A DNA stretch of 45,701 nt from Coriobacteriia bacterium (GCA_009784425.1 WRBR01000005.1:1-45701), one strand, 5' to 3'. Positions 1 to 8,664 are shown, numbered from the stretch's first letter. Notes: a model not told the origin generated them from the sequence alone. Numbers and translations are program-made.

Positions 1-852
1 AGCTTCTCAAATGTATGGATGGATATAAACGCCAAAGATGGCCAACGGATTACCATGCAGGCTGAGCCGGGGCGCATCTCGTCTTTTGGCGAGGTCTATG
101 CAACAAAAACACTTCTCGTTGCCAACGCGCGCATCAAGGGCTTTAACCTTTACAGCGAAACAAGCACGCCGGAGTTCCTCAAAATACGCCAAGCCGTGCA
201 GTACGCCAAAACCCTTGATGCATTTGCCGAGGCAATGCTCCAAGGAAACGGCGGAGGCTTGGCCTCTACTTGGCTGGTTGGTGAGTTTGAGACCAGCGAG
301 ATTATGAAGCTTGAAGTGGGCCTCTCATTTAATAATCTGGAAAAACTCACCGATGGGTATTTTGCCTGTTCAAATGGCATGGAAGACACACGCATTCTCA
401 ACGCTGAAACAGAAAACAGCAGCTTGCCCAACACACGTCAGGGCACCGGATCGCGCACCCAGCGGCTTGCTGACCTCATTGACCCCTATCTGGGAACCCT
501 TACGCCAGATGATGCCAAGGTCATCATCTCCGACCACTTTGATCTGTATCTCAGCAGGGGCTCAGCCAGCTCGCGCAGTGTCTGTGCCCACTTTGAAGAC
601 GACGACGCCCGCTATGCAGACGCCTCACAAATGCTTCCTCACATGCCTTTTGGCACCACTGATGCCAAGGTGACAAGCACCGAGCTTTTTAAGGATAAGA
701 CCTTCATGGCGCGTTGGGGCAGTGCCTGCGGCAGAGCCTTTGACTCGGGACTCTTCCTCAGACAGAACCCTCAATACCAAACGCTCAGTGACTATCTCTA
801 TGACAGGCCAACGCATTTTTGGCACCAGTTACAACCTCTGGATGCGCAGTGA
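1..852 (+). CDS. C45-like Ntn hydrolase / phospholipase B-like protein, 3' part
   Basis: The reading frame is open from base 1, so the gene begins before the window and the listed ATG at 19 is internal. The visible part carries a block NGGGLASTWLVGEFET followed by a stretch ending in DGYF, which resembles the region after the nucleophile in C45 autoproteolytic acyltransferase and phospholipase B-like proteins. Members of that superfamily cleave amide or ester bonds after self-processing. The catalytic Cys and signal region would lie upstream and cannot be checked. The gene ends 162 bases before the MerR-type regulator on the same strand. Family assignment is from remembered motif resemblance, so the substrate is unknown. 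Confidence 0.5.
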   Translation, partial: SFSNVWMDINAKDGQRITMQAEPGRISSFGEVYATKTLLVANARIKGFNLYSETSTPEFLKIRQAVQYAKTLDAFAEAMLQGNGGGLASTWLVGEFETSEIMKLEVGLSFNNLEKLTDGYFACSNGMEDTRILNAETENSSLPNTRQGTGSRTQRLADLIDPYLGTLTPDDAKVIISDHFDLYLSRGSASSRSVCAHFEDDDARYADASQMLPHMPFGTTDAKVTSTELFKDKTFMARWGSACGRAFDSGLFLRQNPQYQTLSDYLYDRPTHFWHQLQPLDAQ

Positions 853-969
853 TGGAACACCCCTGGCAGCCCTCGCCGCAGATGCTGGAGAACGAGACGG
901 CATGCAAATGAACATCAGTTAAATGCCAGTTGAGCACCAAATTACACTGCCAAGAGATGCGGACTGGTA

Positions 970-985
970 ATACATCGTGTATACT
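970..985 (+). promoter_or_regulatory. Candidate MerR operator and -10 element
   Basis: ATACATCGTGTAT is a perfect 5-bp inverted repeat with a 3-base centre, and it overlaps a TATACT -10-like hexamer at 980-985, about 30 bases before the regulator start. MerR proteins bind dyads lying across their promoters and often control themselves. No convincing -35 is visible, so this is a suggestion only. Nothing else is seen in 853-1014. Confidence 0.35.
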
Positions 986-1014
986 CACACGAATGAGAAT
1001 TCTACGACTACGGG

Positions 1015-1827
1015 GTGAGGATGGCATTTAAAGGTTTGCTCTCAATAAGTGAGTTTTCAAAGCTTACGGATATCCCCCGTTCAAAGCTTATTTATTACGA
1101 TGAAATTGGACTTTTTCCGGCTGTTGAGCGCGGCGAAAACAACTACCGATACTACTCGCTTAATCAGATAATCATCGCCGGTTTTATCAACGACATGGCC
1201 TCTTTTGGCATATCGCTGAAGGAGCTGCTGGCGCTCAAGGACATACGCACCCCCGAGATGATGATTGGCGTTTTGGAGAAAGCCTCCAAGGAGCACCGAG
1301 AAAAGATCATCAAGCTCAGAGAAACCTTGAGCATCATGGGGGTCATGACCGATTTGATGAAGGAGGGCCTTAAGGCAGAGGGCAAAGATGTTGAGGTTTT
1401 GGAGTTTGAGCCGCATAACTACATCATGGGCAGTGAAAACGTTCACCAAGAAGCTTCGACCTTCTACCCGGCGTGGCTCACCTTCATGAATTCGGCACAA
1501 AAGGCCGGAGTCAACATCAAGTATCCCGTGGGCGGCCTCTTCAACGACCTGGAACGGTTTGTTGCCAATCCCAATATGCCCTCGCGGTTCTATTTTCTCA
1601 ATCCTCACGGCAGGGATCAGAGCGTGGGAGGAAAATGGCTCTGCGGTTATGTTCGCAGCTTTTATGGGCAGGCTGCCGACGATCTTCCCCAAAACATGAT
1701 TGCTTATGCCAAGGAGCATAAACTTGAGCTCACCGGCCCGGTTTTCAACACCTTTTTGCTGGACGAGATATCCACCATCGACCACGATCAATATCTCCTG
1801 CGCGCCTCCATCAAGATAGTGGAATAG
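1015..1827 (+). CDS. MerR-family transcriptional regulator with GyrI-like ligand domain
   Basis: The N-terminal 75 residues form a MerR winged helix: LSISEFSKLTDIPRSKLIYYD is the helix-turn-helix, and NNYRYYS is the wing. A helical linker follows (residues about 80-125), then a C-terminal domain of about 145 residues that fits the GyrI/BmrR effector-binding fold. Such proteins are multidrug-type sensors that activate promoters by DNA untwisting. The start is uncertain: GTG at 1015 and ATG at 1021 are both in frame and neither has a clear ribosome binding site. It is followed 20 bases later by the CorC-type gene, so the two may be co-transcribed. Confidence 0.82.
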   Translation: MRMAFKGLLSISEFSKLTDIPRSKLIYYDEIGLFPAVERGENNYRYYSLNQIIIAGFINDMASFGISLKELLALKDIRTPEMMIGVLEKASKEHREKIIKLRETLSIMGVMTDLMKEGLKAEGKDVEVLEFEPHNYIMGSENVHQEASTFYPAWLTFMNSAQKAGVNIKYPVGGLFNDLERFVANPNMPSRFYFLNPHGRDQSVGGKWLCGYVRSFYGQAADDLPQNMIAYAKEHKLELTGPVFNTFLLDEISTIDHDQYLLRASIKIVE

Positions 1828-1847
1828 GCAGGTCATACGAGGACATA

Positions 1848-3158
1848 ATGGATTCCGCGATAATCGTTACCGTAACCATCATCTTAATACTTATCAGCGG
1901 CTACTTTTCTATGGGTGAGCTGGCGTTGATTTCTGCCCGCCGTGGAATTTTGCAACAATTCGTTGATGGTGAAACAGACCGATCAAAAAAGGCCTCTCGC
2001 GCTTTGGATCTGGCGCAGAGATCAGACCGTTTGCTGGCCACTACACAAGTTGCCATTACCATAGTGGGCTTATTGGCAGCCTCTTTTGCCGCCGTTTCGT
2101 TTTCTGAACCCCTCGCCAATTGGCTCTCAGGCTTTGGGCTCAGCTGGCTTGCCGTGGCTGCACCGATTCTCGGCATCATCATCACTACGCTCATCGTGAG
2201 CTACGTCACCCTCATCCTGGGAGAACTGCTCCCCAAGCGCATAGCGCTCTCCAACGCAGAGAACACCGCCATGCGGGTCAGCGGAACCATCAGGTTCTTT
2301 GAGCGTCTGCTCTCCCCAGTGGTAACCTTTTTGGCTGCCTCTACCAATGTTTTGGCGCGCCTCTTTCGCATCAAAAAGCAGGTGGACTCCACAGACCTTG
2401 CTGAGGAAGAAATCAAGATCATGGTGAGCGAGCAAGACAGCTTGCTAGACGAAGAAAAGCGCATGATCACGGAGATATTTGACCTGGGTGACACCGTTGC
2501 TCTAGAGATCATGACTCCGCGTGTAGACATGGTGTGCGTGGACACTACGCAAAGTGTGAGCGAAGCCGTGGCGCTGATGCGCAAAACAGGCCTGAGCCGC
2601 CTGCCGGTGATTCAGGACACACGCGACAAGGTCCTGGGCGTGGTCATGCTCAAAGATCTGTTGGAGCCACTGCTGGGCAGCCTGCTGGATGAGTCGGTCT
2701 CTCGCTATATGCGCGTTGCTGTCTTTGTGCCCGAGACCAAGTCGATACTGCCCCTGCTCTCCGAGATGCAGACCACCAAGATGCAGGTGGCCATTGTTGT
2801 GGACGAGTACGGCGGCACTGCCGGGCTGGTGAGCATTGAGGACATCATCGAAGAGATTGTCGGTGACATCGACGACGAGTACGACCCCTCCACTAAACAC
2901 CTTGCCCAACTGAGCGAGAACATCTGGATGATAGACGGCCGCCTGCCGGTGGTTGATGCCATAGAGCTGGGCTTTCCTCTCTCTGAGGGCGAAGACTACG
3001 AGACGGTAGCCGGATGGATGATGAACGAGCTTGACACCCTGCCTCAAAAGGGCGAAACCCTAGAAGTTGAGGACTTCACCTTTACCGTAAAAGGCGTAAC
3101 CAAAAACCGCATCGCCATGATCAGGGTCACCAAAGACGAATCAAAGCCAGCCGAGTAA
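1848..3158 (+). CDS. Hemolysin family / CNNM-CorC type membrane protein
   Basis: This is a 436-residue protein with the usual order of the family. Residues 1-190 contain a DUF21/CNNM transmembrane region with about four helices (ISGYFSMGELALISARR is a typical start). A CBS pair follows from about 200 to 335 (EIMTPRVDMVCVD, VDEYGGTAGLVSIEDI). The last 80 residues form a CorC_HlyC FAD-like domain. Proteins of this type are linked to Mg2+ or Co2+ efflux and have adenine-nucleotide-sensing CBS domains. GAGG lies 5 bases before the ATG. Length and domain order are normal, so the name hemolysin is historical only. Confidence 0.9.
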   Translation: MDSAIIVTVTIILILISGYFSMGELALISARRGILQQFVDGETDRSKKASRALDLAQRSDRLLATTQVAITIVGLLAASFAAVSFSEPLANWLSGFGLSWLAVAAPILGIIITTLIVSYVTLILGELLPKRIALSNAENTAMRVSGTIRFFERLLSPVVTFLAASTNVLARLFRIKKQVDSTDLAEEEIKIMVSEQDSLLDEEKRMITEIFDLGDTVALEIMTPRVDMVCVDTTQSVSEAVALMRKTGLSRLPVIQDTRDKVLGVVMLKDLLEPLLGSLLDESVSRYMRVAVFVPETKSILPLLSEMQTTKMQVAIVVDEYGGTAGLVSIEDIIEEIVGDIDDEYDPSTKHLAQLSENIWMIDGRLPVVDAIELGFPLSEGEDYETVAGWMMNELDTLPQKGETLEVEDFTFTVKGVTKNRIAMIRVTKDESKPAE

Positions 3159-3389
3159 CTCCCACAATGTCATTCTGAGCGTAGCGCGTGGCGCGTAGTT
3201 GAGAATCCAGTCAGCGAATTGCTGGCTAGGCCCTTCGCCTCGCTTCTCTTCGCTTCGCTACTCCCAGACAAGGAAGAGGAGTTTTTACACTCTGATGTAT
3301 AAGGCATCAGGTTAAAAGAAAACAACTCGGCCCCCTTGACGCACTCAACGGATATACTGCTAGGTTACCTATAATGAAAGAAGTTCACC
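3159..3389 (+). other. Intergenic region with dispersed-repeat remnant before ppc
   Basis: The region opens with TGTCATTCTGAGCGTAGCG and GAGAATCCAGT, a word pair that recurs between genes in many environmental bacteria and looks like a decayed intergenic repeat. A run of CTTCGC/CTTCGCT words follows. The last 55 bases hold TTGACG (3336), TATACT (3353) and TATAAT (3370), but none of the pairs has normal sigma-70 spacing, so the ppc promoter is not fixed. Confidence 0.4.
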
Positions 3390-6200
3390 ATGTTGTACCT
3401 ATTTGAAAACAATGAAGATACTGCGGCGGAGATAGAAGCGGCCAATGAGGCTCTGCGCAAGGATATCCAGCTGCTTGGGGGAATACTGGCAGATACTGTT
3501 CGTGAGGTAGAAGGGGAGGAAATCTCTGAAATAGTGGATACGCTGCACAAGCTCTCAGTGCGTAGTTACCGCTTCAATGATAAGGCGGCTCAAGAAGAGA
3601 TGGACGCTATCTTGCACAGGCTCTCCGATGATGAGATGAGTCTGGTTACCAGCTCTGTTGGTCACTTGTCCACCTTGTCAAACATCGCAGAAGATCACCA
3701 GCACCTGCTCCGCTGGCGCAAGCAGCAGATTGCCGGCGCTTTGCCGCGCGAGGGCAGCTTGGAGGCTGCCACGGCACTTGCCACAGAGCACGGTTTTGAC
3801 CAAGCACGCTTGAAGGAGTTTTTTCACTCGGCGTACATTGCGCCGGTGCTCACTGCACACCCAACGGAGGTGCAGCGGCGCTCTATCCTTGAGAACATCA
3901 ACGCCATTGCCGCCTTGCTCTACAAGCGCGACAGGCAGGCCAACACCGCAGAAGAACTTGCAGAAATCGAGGCCGCGTTGCGCACGCAGATACTCACGCT
4001 CTGGCAAACGCGGGTGGTGCGCAGCTCAAAGCTGACCGTGCTTGACGAAGTGGAAAACGTGCTGGCTTTTTTTGACTCAACCTTTTTTGCCGCCATGCCC
4101 AAGCTTTACACTGCCGTTGAGCGCGCCCTTGACGAAGAGGCAGGCGCTTTGCCGCCGTTTTTTCACCTCGCAAGTTGGATCGGCGGAGACCGTGACGGAA
4201 ACCCCTTTGTGGATGCCGGCGTGCTTGCCAAGGCGCTGTCTCGCTACACCGAGAAGGCGTTTGCTTTTTACATGGCCGAGACACAGCAGTTGAGCCGTGA
4301 GTTCTCACTAACCGGACTACCCTCACAGATTACGCCGGAGTTTCAACGGCTCATCGATGAATCGCCTGATGACTCGGTGCATCGCGCTGATGAACCCTAC
4401 CGGCTTGCGATGGCCACAGTCCGCGCGCGCCTGGTGGCGACCCATGTGTCCTTCTTTGCATACATGCCTGTGGCCGAAATGATTTCCTGTATACGCAACG
4501 CAGAGGCACTGCCCTACGCATCGGTGGATGACTTTGCAGCTGACCTTGCCGTGATTGAGCAAGCGCTCATTAGCCACGGCATGGAACTTCTGGCACGCGG
4601 CAGGCTGGGCAACCTGCTGCGCGCCGTGCGCGTTTTTGGATGGACGCTGGCACCGCTTGACCTACGTCAAAACACCGATGTGCATGAGCGTACCGTTGCC
4701 GAGCTCTTAGAAGTTGCGGTACCCGGCACCAACTATCTTGCATTGGATGAGACTCGCCGCTCGCAGATCTTGCTGGAGGAGCTCACAAAAGCCCGACCGC
4801 TTTTTTCTCGCCATGTGGAATACAGCGAGGAAACGGTGAGAGAGCTGGCGATATTTGATGCCGCCCGTGAGGCGCACCTGCGCTACGGAACAAGCTGTAT
4901 TCGCTCAGCCATCGCGTCTAAGACCGATGAGCTCTCTGACATCCTCGAGCTAGCGGTGCTACTCAAGGAGTCCGGCATACTACGCCCGTCTGAGTGCGCG
5001 CTGGATGTCAACATAGTGCCTCTCTTTGAGACAATCAAAGACTTGCGTGCGGCTCCGCACATCATGGATACGTTGCTCTCCCTGCCCTTCTATCGCAAGC
5101 TGCTTGCCAGCCGAGGGGACGTGCAGGAGGTGATGGTAGGCTACTCAGACAGCAACAAAGACGGAGGTTATCTCACCTCTCGCTGGGAGCTTTACCGTGC
5201 CGAAGTGGAGCTTGTTAGGGTGTTTGCCCAGCACGGCGTGAGGCTTAGGGTGTTCCACGGCCGCGGCGGGTCGGTTGGCCGAGGCGGGGAGCCAAGTTAT
5301 AGAGCTATTATGTCGCAGCCAAAAGGGGCTGCCCAGGGTCAACTGCGGCTCACCGAGCAAGGCGAGGTGATAGCTGCCAAGTACGGCAATGCCGAGGTTG
5401 GCCTGCGGAACCTTGAGGTCATCGTTGCCGCTACGCTTGCCGCCACCGCTGCTCCCTCGCAAACTGAGCCCACAGACGAGCGCTACCATCTAGCCTTTGA
5501 GGAGCTCTCAAACACCGCCTTTGTTGCCTATCGCAGCCTGGTCTATGAGACGGAAGGCTTTGAGGACTATTTTTGGGAGTCCACGGTAATCTCTGAGATT
5601 GCGGCGCTCAACATTGGCTCGCGCCCGGCTTCGCGCGCCGAAGGGCGCAGCATAGAGAGCCTGCGTGCCATACCGTGGGTATTTTCGTGGTCTCAGTGCC
5701 GGGTGATGCTGCCCGGTTGGTACGGCTTTGGCGTGGCGGTTGAAGCGTTCTTGGCCAAGCACGGGCAAACGGAGGGCTTGGCGCTGCTACAGTCCATGTA
5801 TGGACACTGGCCCGTGTTCTCAACGCTGATATCCAACATGGACATGGTATTAGCCAAGGCCGACATGGACATTGCCGAGCGCTACGCCGCTATGGTAGAA
5901 GATGAAGCTCTACGCAATGCCATATTCCCTCGCATCAAGGCGGAGTACGAGCGTTCGTGCAAGTATCTACTGGCTATCACCGGGCAAAGCGAGCTACTGG
6001 AGCGCAACCCGGCGCTTCGAAGAGTAGTGGCTAATCGCATCCCCTATCTCAACCCGCTCAACCACGTGCAGGCAGAGATGATGCGCCGCGTCAGAGACAA
6101 GATCCTCGACGGCAGCCCAGAAGAAGTTTCCGCCCGCACCCGCCGCGGCGTACACATATCCATCAACGGCATAGCCGCAGTGCTGCGCAACAGCGGGTAA
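3390..6200 (+). CDS. ppc: Phosphoenolpyruvate carboxylase
   Basis: The 936-residue protein matches the full length of bacterial PEP carboxylase, the anaplerotic enzyme that makes oxaloacetate from PEP and bicarbonate. VLTAHPTEVQRRS holds the catalytic histidine (about residue 157). ASWIGGDRDGNPFV, VGYSDSNKDGGY and FHGRGGSVGRGGEPS are the conserved active-site and glycine-loop signatures. TEQGEVIAAKYG and the C-terminal NG motif are also present. A GAAAGAAG ribosome site precedes the ATG. The gene stands alone, with an intergenic repeat before it and a strong hairpin terminator after it. Confidence 0.97.
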   Translation: MLYLFENNEDTAAEIEAANEALRKDIQLLGGILADTVREVEGEEISEIVDTLHKLSVRSYRFNDKAAQEEMDAILHRLSDDEMSLVTSSVGHLSTLSNIAEDHQHLLRWRKQQIAGALPREGSLEAATALATEHGFDQARLKEFFHSAYIAPVLTAHPTEVQRRSILENINAIAALLYKRDRQANTAEELAEIEAALRTQILTLWQTRVVRSSKLTVLDEVENVLAFFDSTFFAAMPKLYTAVERALDEEAGALPPFFHLASWIGGDRDGNPFVDAGVLAKALSRYTEKAFAFYMAETQQLSREFSLTGLPSQITPEFQRLIDESPDDSVHRADEPYRLAMATVRARLVATHVSFFAYMPVAEMISCIRNAEALPYASVDDFAADLAVIEQALISHGMELLARGRLGNLLRAVRVFGWTLAPLDLRQNTDVHERTVAELLEVAVPGTNYLALDETRRSQILLEELTKARPLFSRHVEYSEETVRELAIFDAAREAHLRYGTSCIRSAIASKTDELSDILELAVLLKESGILRPSECALDVNIVPLFETIKDLRAAPHIMDTLLSLPFYRKLLASRGDVQEVMVGYSDSNKDGGYLTSRWELYRAEVELVRVFAQHGVRLRVFHGRGGSVGRGGEPSYRAIMSQPKGAAQGQLRLTEQGEVIAAKYGNAEVGLRNLEVIVAATLAATAAPSQTEPTDERYHLAFEELSNTAFVAYRSLVYETEGFEDYFWESTVISEIAALNIGSRPASRAEGRSIESLRAIPWVFSWSQCRVMLPGWYGFGVAVEAFLAKHGQTEGLALLQSMYGHWPVFSTLISNMDMVLAKADMDIAERYAAMVEDEALRNAIFPRIKAEYERSCKYLLAITGQSELLERNPALRRVVANRIPYLNPLNHVQAEMMRRVRDKILDGSPEEVSARTRRGVHISINGIAAVLRNSG

Positions 6201-6228
6201 CGGTCACCAGCCCCGCCCCTCTTTCCCC

Positions 6229-6302
6229 ATCAGCCCCGCCACTCTGTCTCGCAGAAGGAGGCCTGTGGCAAAAACTGGCAGGGCTGAAGGGGGAAGGGGA
6301 CA
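6229..6302. repeat. Imperfect inverted repeat downstream of ppc
   Basis: CAGCCCCGCCACT faces ACTGGCAGGGCTG with two mismatches, and the outer CCCCATCAGCCC side faces GGGCTGAAGGGG. It resembles the G/C-rich hairpins found elsewhere in this window but lacks a clean GGGACGG core. It could be a decayed member of the same family. Confidence 0.4.
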
Positions 6303-6379
6303 CAGCGGTAACAAGCTGCTAACAAGGGTGCGGGCGAGGCGCAAAGAGCGGTATTATCGTTTTGCTACTCATCGTTTTT

Positions 6380-6421
6380 AAGGGCGCAAGCTGCGAGGTT
6401 AACAGTGGCGCCCTTCTTTTT
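6380..6421 (+). terminator. Rho-independent terminator of ppc
   Basis: AAGGGCGC pairs perfectly with GCGCCCTT across a loop of about 21 bases and is followed by CTTTTT. The right arm lies inside the first codons of the ORF track entry that starts at 6405, which is one reason to reject that start. Confidence 0.7.
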
Positions 6422-6458
6422 CCAGGATGTTACTCACAATGGTAGAGAATGTGAGCAA

Positions 6459-7421
6459 GTGAGCAAAAAGAGACTATACAAAAGCTCAAATGTTGTTATC
6501 GGCGGAGTCTGTGGCGGGATAGCCGAGTATTTTGATGCTGACCCCACGCTGGTTCGCATCATTGCTGTTGCTCTGCTCATTGTTGCCTGGGGTGTGCCGG
6601 CAATCGTCTATGTTGCCCTCCTGCTCGTTATGCCTCCTGATCCGGCTGCAGCCCAAGGCTATGTGGATGCACGGGTTGAGACCAAGGGCTCTCAAGGCAA
6701 AACAGACGGAGAGGGCTTTGAGGCAATGAGCTCTCAGGTTGGATGGTCTAACCCCAGCACCAGCCCCACAACAAAACCTGATGCTTCTGTAAAGCAAGCT
6801 CCTCCCCCTCCGGATCCAACCACACGGGTTACGGCATCTAGCTATCATACAGTGGGAGATTATCCACAGACTAATGGCGCCTCTTCTGCGTCATCTCGAG
6901 TAACCAACGTTGCAGACTCGGTTAAGAGCAATCCGCCCTTGGTGCTGGTGCTGGGCGCCGTGCTGATTGGCGTAGGGGTCATTGCGCTGCTCAGTAATTT
7001 TGTACACATCTCTCTGTGGCGTTTTTGGCCGGTAGTGCTGGTAGTGGTTGGCCTTGTGTGCCTGTTTACTCCCGGTTCTCGAGGTTGGTCACTAGAGCGC
7101 GCCGGAAACTCCATTGTGCTCATTGCCGTAGGGTTGGCGCTTTTGGCGTGGATGCTACAGCTCATTCAAACACGGGTGTTCATTGCCGCCTTCATTGACC
7201 TGTGGCCGATATTCTTGGTAGTGCTGGGCCTCGTCATCATTGGCAGCGCGCGCAAAAGCAGCATATTCAACCTCGCAGGGTCCCTGGTTCTTGCAGCAAC
7301 AATCGTTTTTGGCCTGTGGGTCTACGGGGGGCTCGAATGGGAGAGCGTGAGGGCAACCTCACTCCTCTCAGAGAACGACGGTTTTCAGGAGCTGATTTGG
7401 GACATCACTCACTCTCGATAG
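6459..7421 (+). CDS. PspC-domain membrane protein with C-terminal transmembrane region
   Basis: I chose GTG at 6459 (320 residues), not 6405, because the earlier start would place the coding region inside a terminator hairpin and because the PspC homology begins at once (KKRLYKSSNVVIGGVCGGIAEYFDADP). PspC covers residues 1-60 and ends in a membrane helix. Next comes a Ser/Thr/Pro-rich linker of about 100 residues, then five or so hydrophobic segments that resemble the LiaF/DUF5668 transmembrane module (RFWPVVLVVVGL, LWPIFLVVLGL). PspC proteins act in envelope-stress sensing. The next gene also carries PspC at its other end. Confidence 0.85.
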   Translation: MSKKRLYKSSNVVIGGVCGGIAEYFDADPTLVRIIAVALLIVAWGVPAIVYVALLLVMPPDPAAAQGYVDARVETKGSQGKTDGEGFEAMSSQVGWSNPSTSPTTKPDASVKQAPPPPDPTTRVTASSYHTVGDYPQTNGASSASSRVTNVADSVKSNPPLVLVLGAVLIGVGVIALLSNFVHISLWRFWPVVLVVVGLVCLFTPGSRGWSLERAGNSIVLIAVGLALLAWMLQLIQTRVFIAAFIDLWPIFLVVLGLVIIGSARKSSIFNLAGSLVLAATIVFGLWVYGGLEWESVRATSLLSENDGFQELIWDITHSR

Positions 7422-7436
7422 AACAGGGGATAATTA

Positions 7437-7910
7437 GTGGTCAGTGACGGGTCAAAGAAACCCAATAAAAACAACAAGCCGCCCGGCGGCAAGGTGAGCT
7501 TTTCCACCGTTGCCTTGGCCGTAGGCATTTTGTTGGTGCTCTTTGGTATCTGGCAGCTGGCCGAGCGCTTCCTCGGAACCTGGTTCCATGAAATCTGGCA
7601 GATCATCTCCTTGGTGATAAGCATTGTGTGGCCGCTTTTAATCATCGCGGGAGGCGTGTGCCTGATGCTCCTTGCGCGCAAGGGCAACTTGAACCTGCCG
7701 GTAGACCGAAAGCTCTACCGCTCTCTTCGCAATAAGAAGATCGGGGGGATTTGTGGGGGAATTGGGGAGTATCTGGGCGCAGACCCCGCCGTGGTGCGCG
7801 TGGTGACCATCGTACTCGCCATTCTTTGCTGGTATGTGATCTTGCCGCTGTATCTGCTTTTCTGGATTATCATCGAGCCAGATAACAAAAACTACACCAA
7901 CTACGTTTAA
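7437..7910 (+). CDS. Small membrane protein with C-terminal PspC domain
   Basis: The 157-residue protein has two membrane helices (residues about 23-43 and 58-80) and then a PspC domain (KLYRSLRNKKIGGICGGIGEYLGADPAVVRV) with its own helix at the C terminus. GTG is the start, with AGGGGA six bases upstream. It begins 15 bases after the previous PspC gene, so the pair is almost certainly one operon. The domain order is the reverse of the upstream neighbour, which suggests partner proteins of one complex. Its stop codon lies inside the left arm of a long inverted repeat. Confidence 0.85.
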   Translation: MVSDGSKKPNKNNKPPGGKVSFSTVALAVGILLVLFGIWQLAERFLGTWFHEIWQIISLVISIVWPLLIIAGGVCLMLLARKGNLNLPVDRKLYRSLRNKKIGGICGGIGEYLGADPAVVRVVTIVLAILCWYVILPLYLLFWIIIEPDNKNYTNYV

Positions 7911-8057
7911 GTGACTCACTCAGCAAGCACAGCTATTTATTTCTGCCTTGGGGCCCCGGCTCGCTCCAGTATGCCTTTGCCAGCTTGCGGCAGAGCCGAG
8001 CTGCTCACCCCCAAGTCAGAAGCCAAACAGCTGGGCTTGCTGAGTGAGTCACTTAAA
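7906..8057. repeat. Long interrupted palindrome between pspC gene and nifU
   Basis: TTTAAGTGACTCACTCAGCAAGC (7906-7928) has a perfect 23-bp inverted copy at 8035-8057. Pairing continues inward with interruptions (CAGCT, TTT, TTCTG, CTTGGGG), so almost the whole 152 bases can fold into one hairpin. The left arm contains the stop codon of the gene before it and the right arm ends 13 bases before a TATAAT. It has the look of a non-autonomous palindromic element (MITE-like) or a large terminator. Confidence 0.8.
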
Positions 8058-8070
8058 TTACGTTTAACGC

Positions 8071-8076
8071 TATAAT
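8071..8076 (+). promoter_or_regulatory. -10 element of the nifU-lgt operon
   Basis: TATAAT lies 40 bases before the nifU start. There is no good -35, and the spot where one would sit is the right end of the palindrome 7906-8057. If this is the promoter, insertion of the element replaced or altered its -35. Confidence 0.5.
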
Positions 8077-8116
8077 AGGATGCTCCGAATAAAGATTCCT
8101 TGAAAGAGGTGAAGCT

Positions 8117-8350
8117 ATGATTGACCGTAATTTGGTAGAAGAGGCCCTGGAGGTCATCAGACCGGTACTGCAAAACGATGGAGGAGATGTCAAGCTCGTT
8201 GATGTTGACTCAGAAGGAGTGGTGACCGTTGAACTGCAGGGTGCCTGCAAAGGTTGCCCCATGAGTCAGCTGACCTTGTCAAACGGTGTTGAGCGTATTC
8301 TCAAGGAGCGCGTCCCCGGTGTTACCAGAGTTATACCTGCTGAGCTTTAG
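8117..8350 (+). CDS. NifU C-terminal-domain Fe-S scaffold protein
   Basis: At 77 residues this is a stand-alone NifU_C (Nfu) domain. EALEVIRPVLQNDGGDVKL is the typical opening, and the CKGC motif (Cys44, Cys47) binds a [4Fe-4S] cluster bridged between two subunits for delivery to apoproteins. GAGGTGA precedes the ATG. It is first in a run with the Cys-rich protein and lgt. The Cys-rich neighbour could be an Fe-S or zinc protein, but no link beyond position is shown. Confidence 0.93.
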   Translation: MIDRNLVEEALEVIRPVLQNDGGDVKLVDVDSEGVVTVELQGACKGCPMSQLTLSNGVERILKERVPGVTRVIPAEL

Positions 8351-8370
8351 TAAGCAGAGAGGAGGAAGCT

Positions 8371-8664
8371 GTGGTTCAAAAAAGCTCGCCTCCTCAATCG
8401 CTCAAGGGTAGAGAGCAAGCCATGTACTGTTGGCAAAAACGTGGGTGCGATGAAGAAATGGCTTCTCGGTGTCCCTTTGCAACCTCGAGCGCAGATAACG
8501 TCTGTTCAGCCAGCTGCTATTACGCCAATTGCGTGCTACAGCAGCGCAGCTTTCCCAGCAATCTGGACATCCTGCTCGACCCAACCGTTGACCGCTCAGC
8601 TGCGGTCAAAGAACCCTGTACCTCCTGTGAGTTTTTTCTCTTGAATGGACCCCGCCTTGCTTGA
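8371..8664 (+). CDS. Small protein with eight cysteines, two-CW-like
   Basis: The 97-residue product has cysteines at 20, 26, 34, 45, 49, 54, 83 and 86, in a pattern CW-x4-C ... C-x3-C-x4-C ... CTSCEFF. This recalls the two-CW family of metal-binding domains, which also open with a CW pair and close with CxxC plus aromatics. GAGGAGG at good distance supports GTG 8371. Its 3' end overlaps the lgt start by 20 bases, which suggests translational coupling. The function is not known; metal or Fe-S binding is an inference from the cysteines and from the nifU neighbour. Confidence 0.65.
   Translation: MVQKSSPPQSLKGREQAMYCWQKRGCDEEMASRCPFATSSADNVCSASCYYANCVLQQRSFPSNLDILLDPTVDRSAAVKEPCTSCEFFLLNGPRLA

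Noticed and set aside
1081-1836. 251-aa minus-strand ORF
   Set aside because: It is a shadow of the MerR-type gene, whose product has clear homology in the plus frame.
2502-3047. 181-aa His-rich minus-strand ORF
   Set aside because: It is the antisense of the CBS and CorC_HlyC domains of the CNNM/CorC-type gene.
3336-3358. TTGACG and TATACT as a sigma-70 promoter of ppc
   Set aside because: The spacer is only 11 bases; the alternative TATAAT at 3370 has no -35 and lies too close to the start. The promoter was left open.
6405-6458. GTG at 6405 as start of the first PspC gene
   Set aside because: The codons fall in a terminator stem, there is no ribosome site, and PspC homology begins only at 6459.
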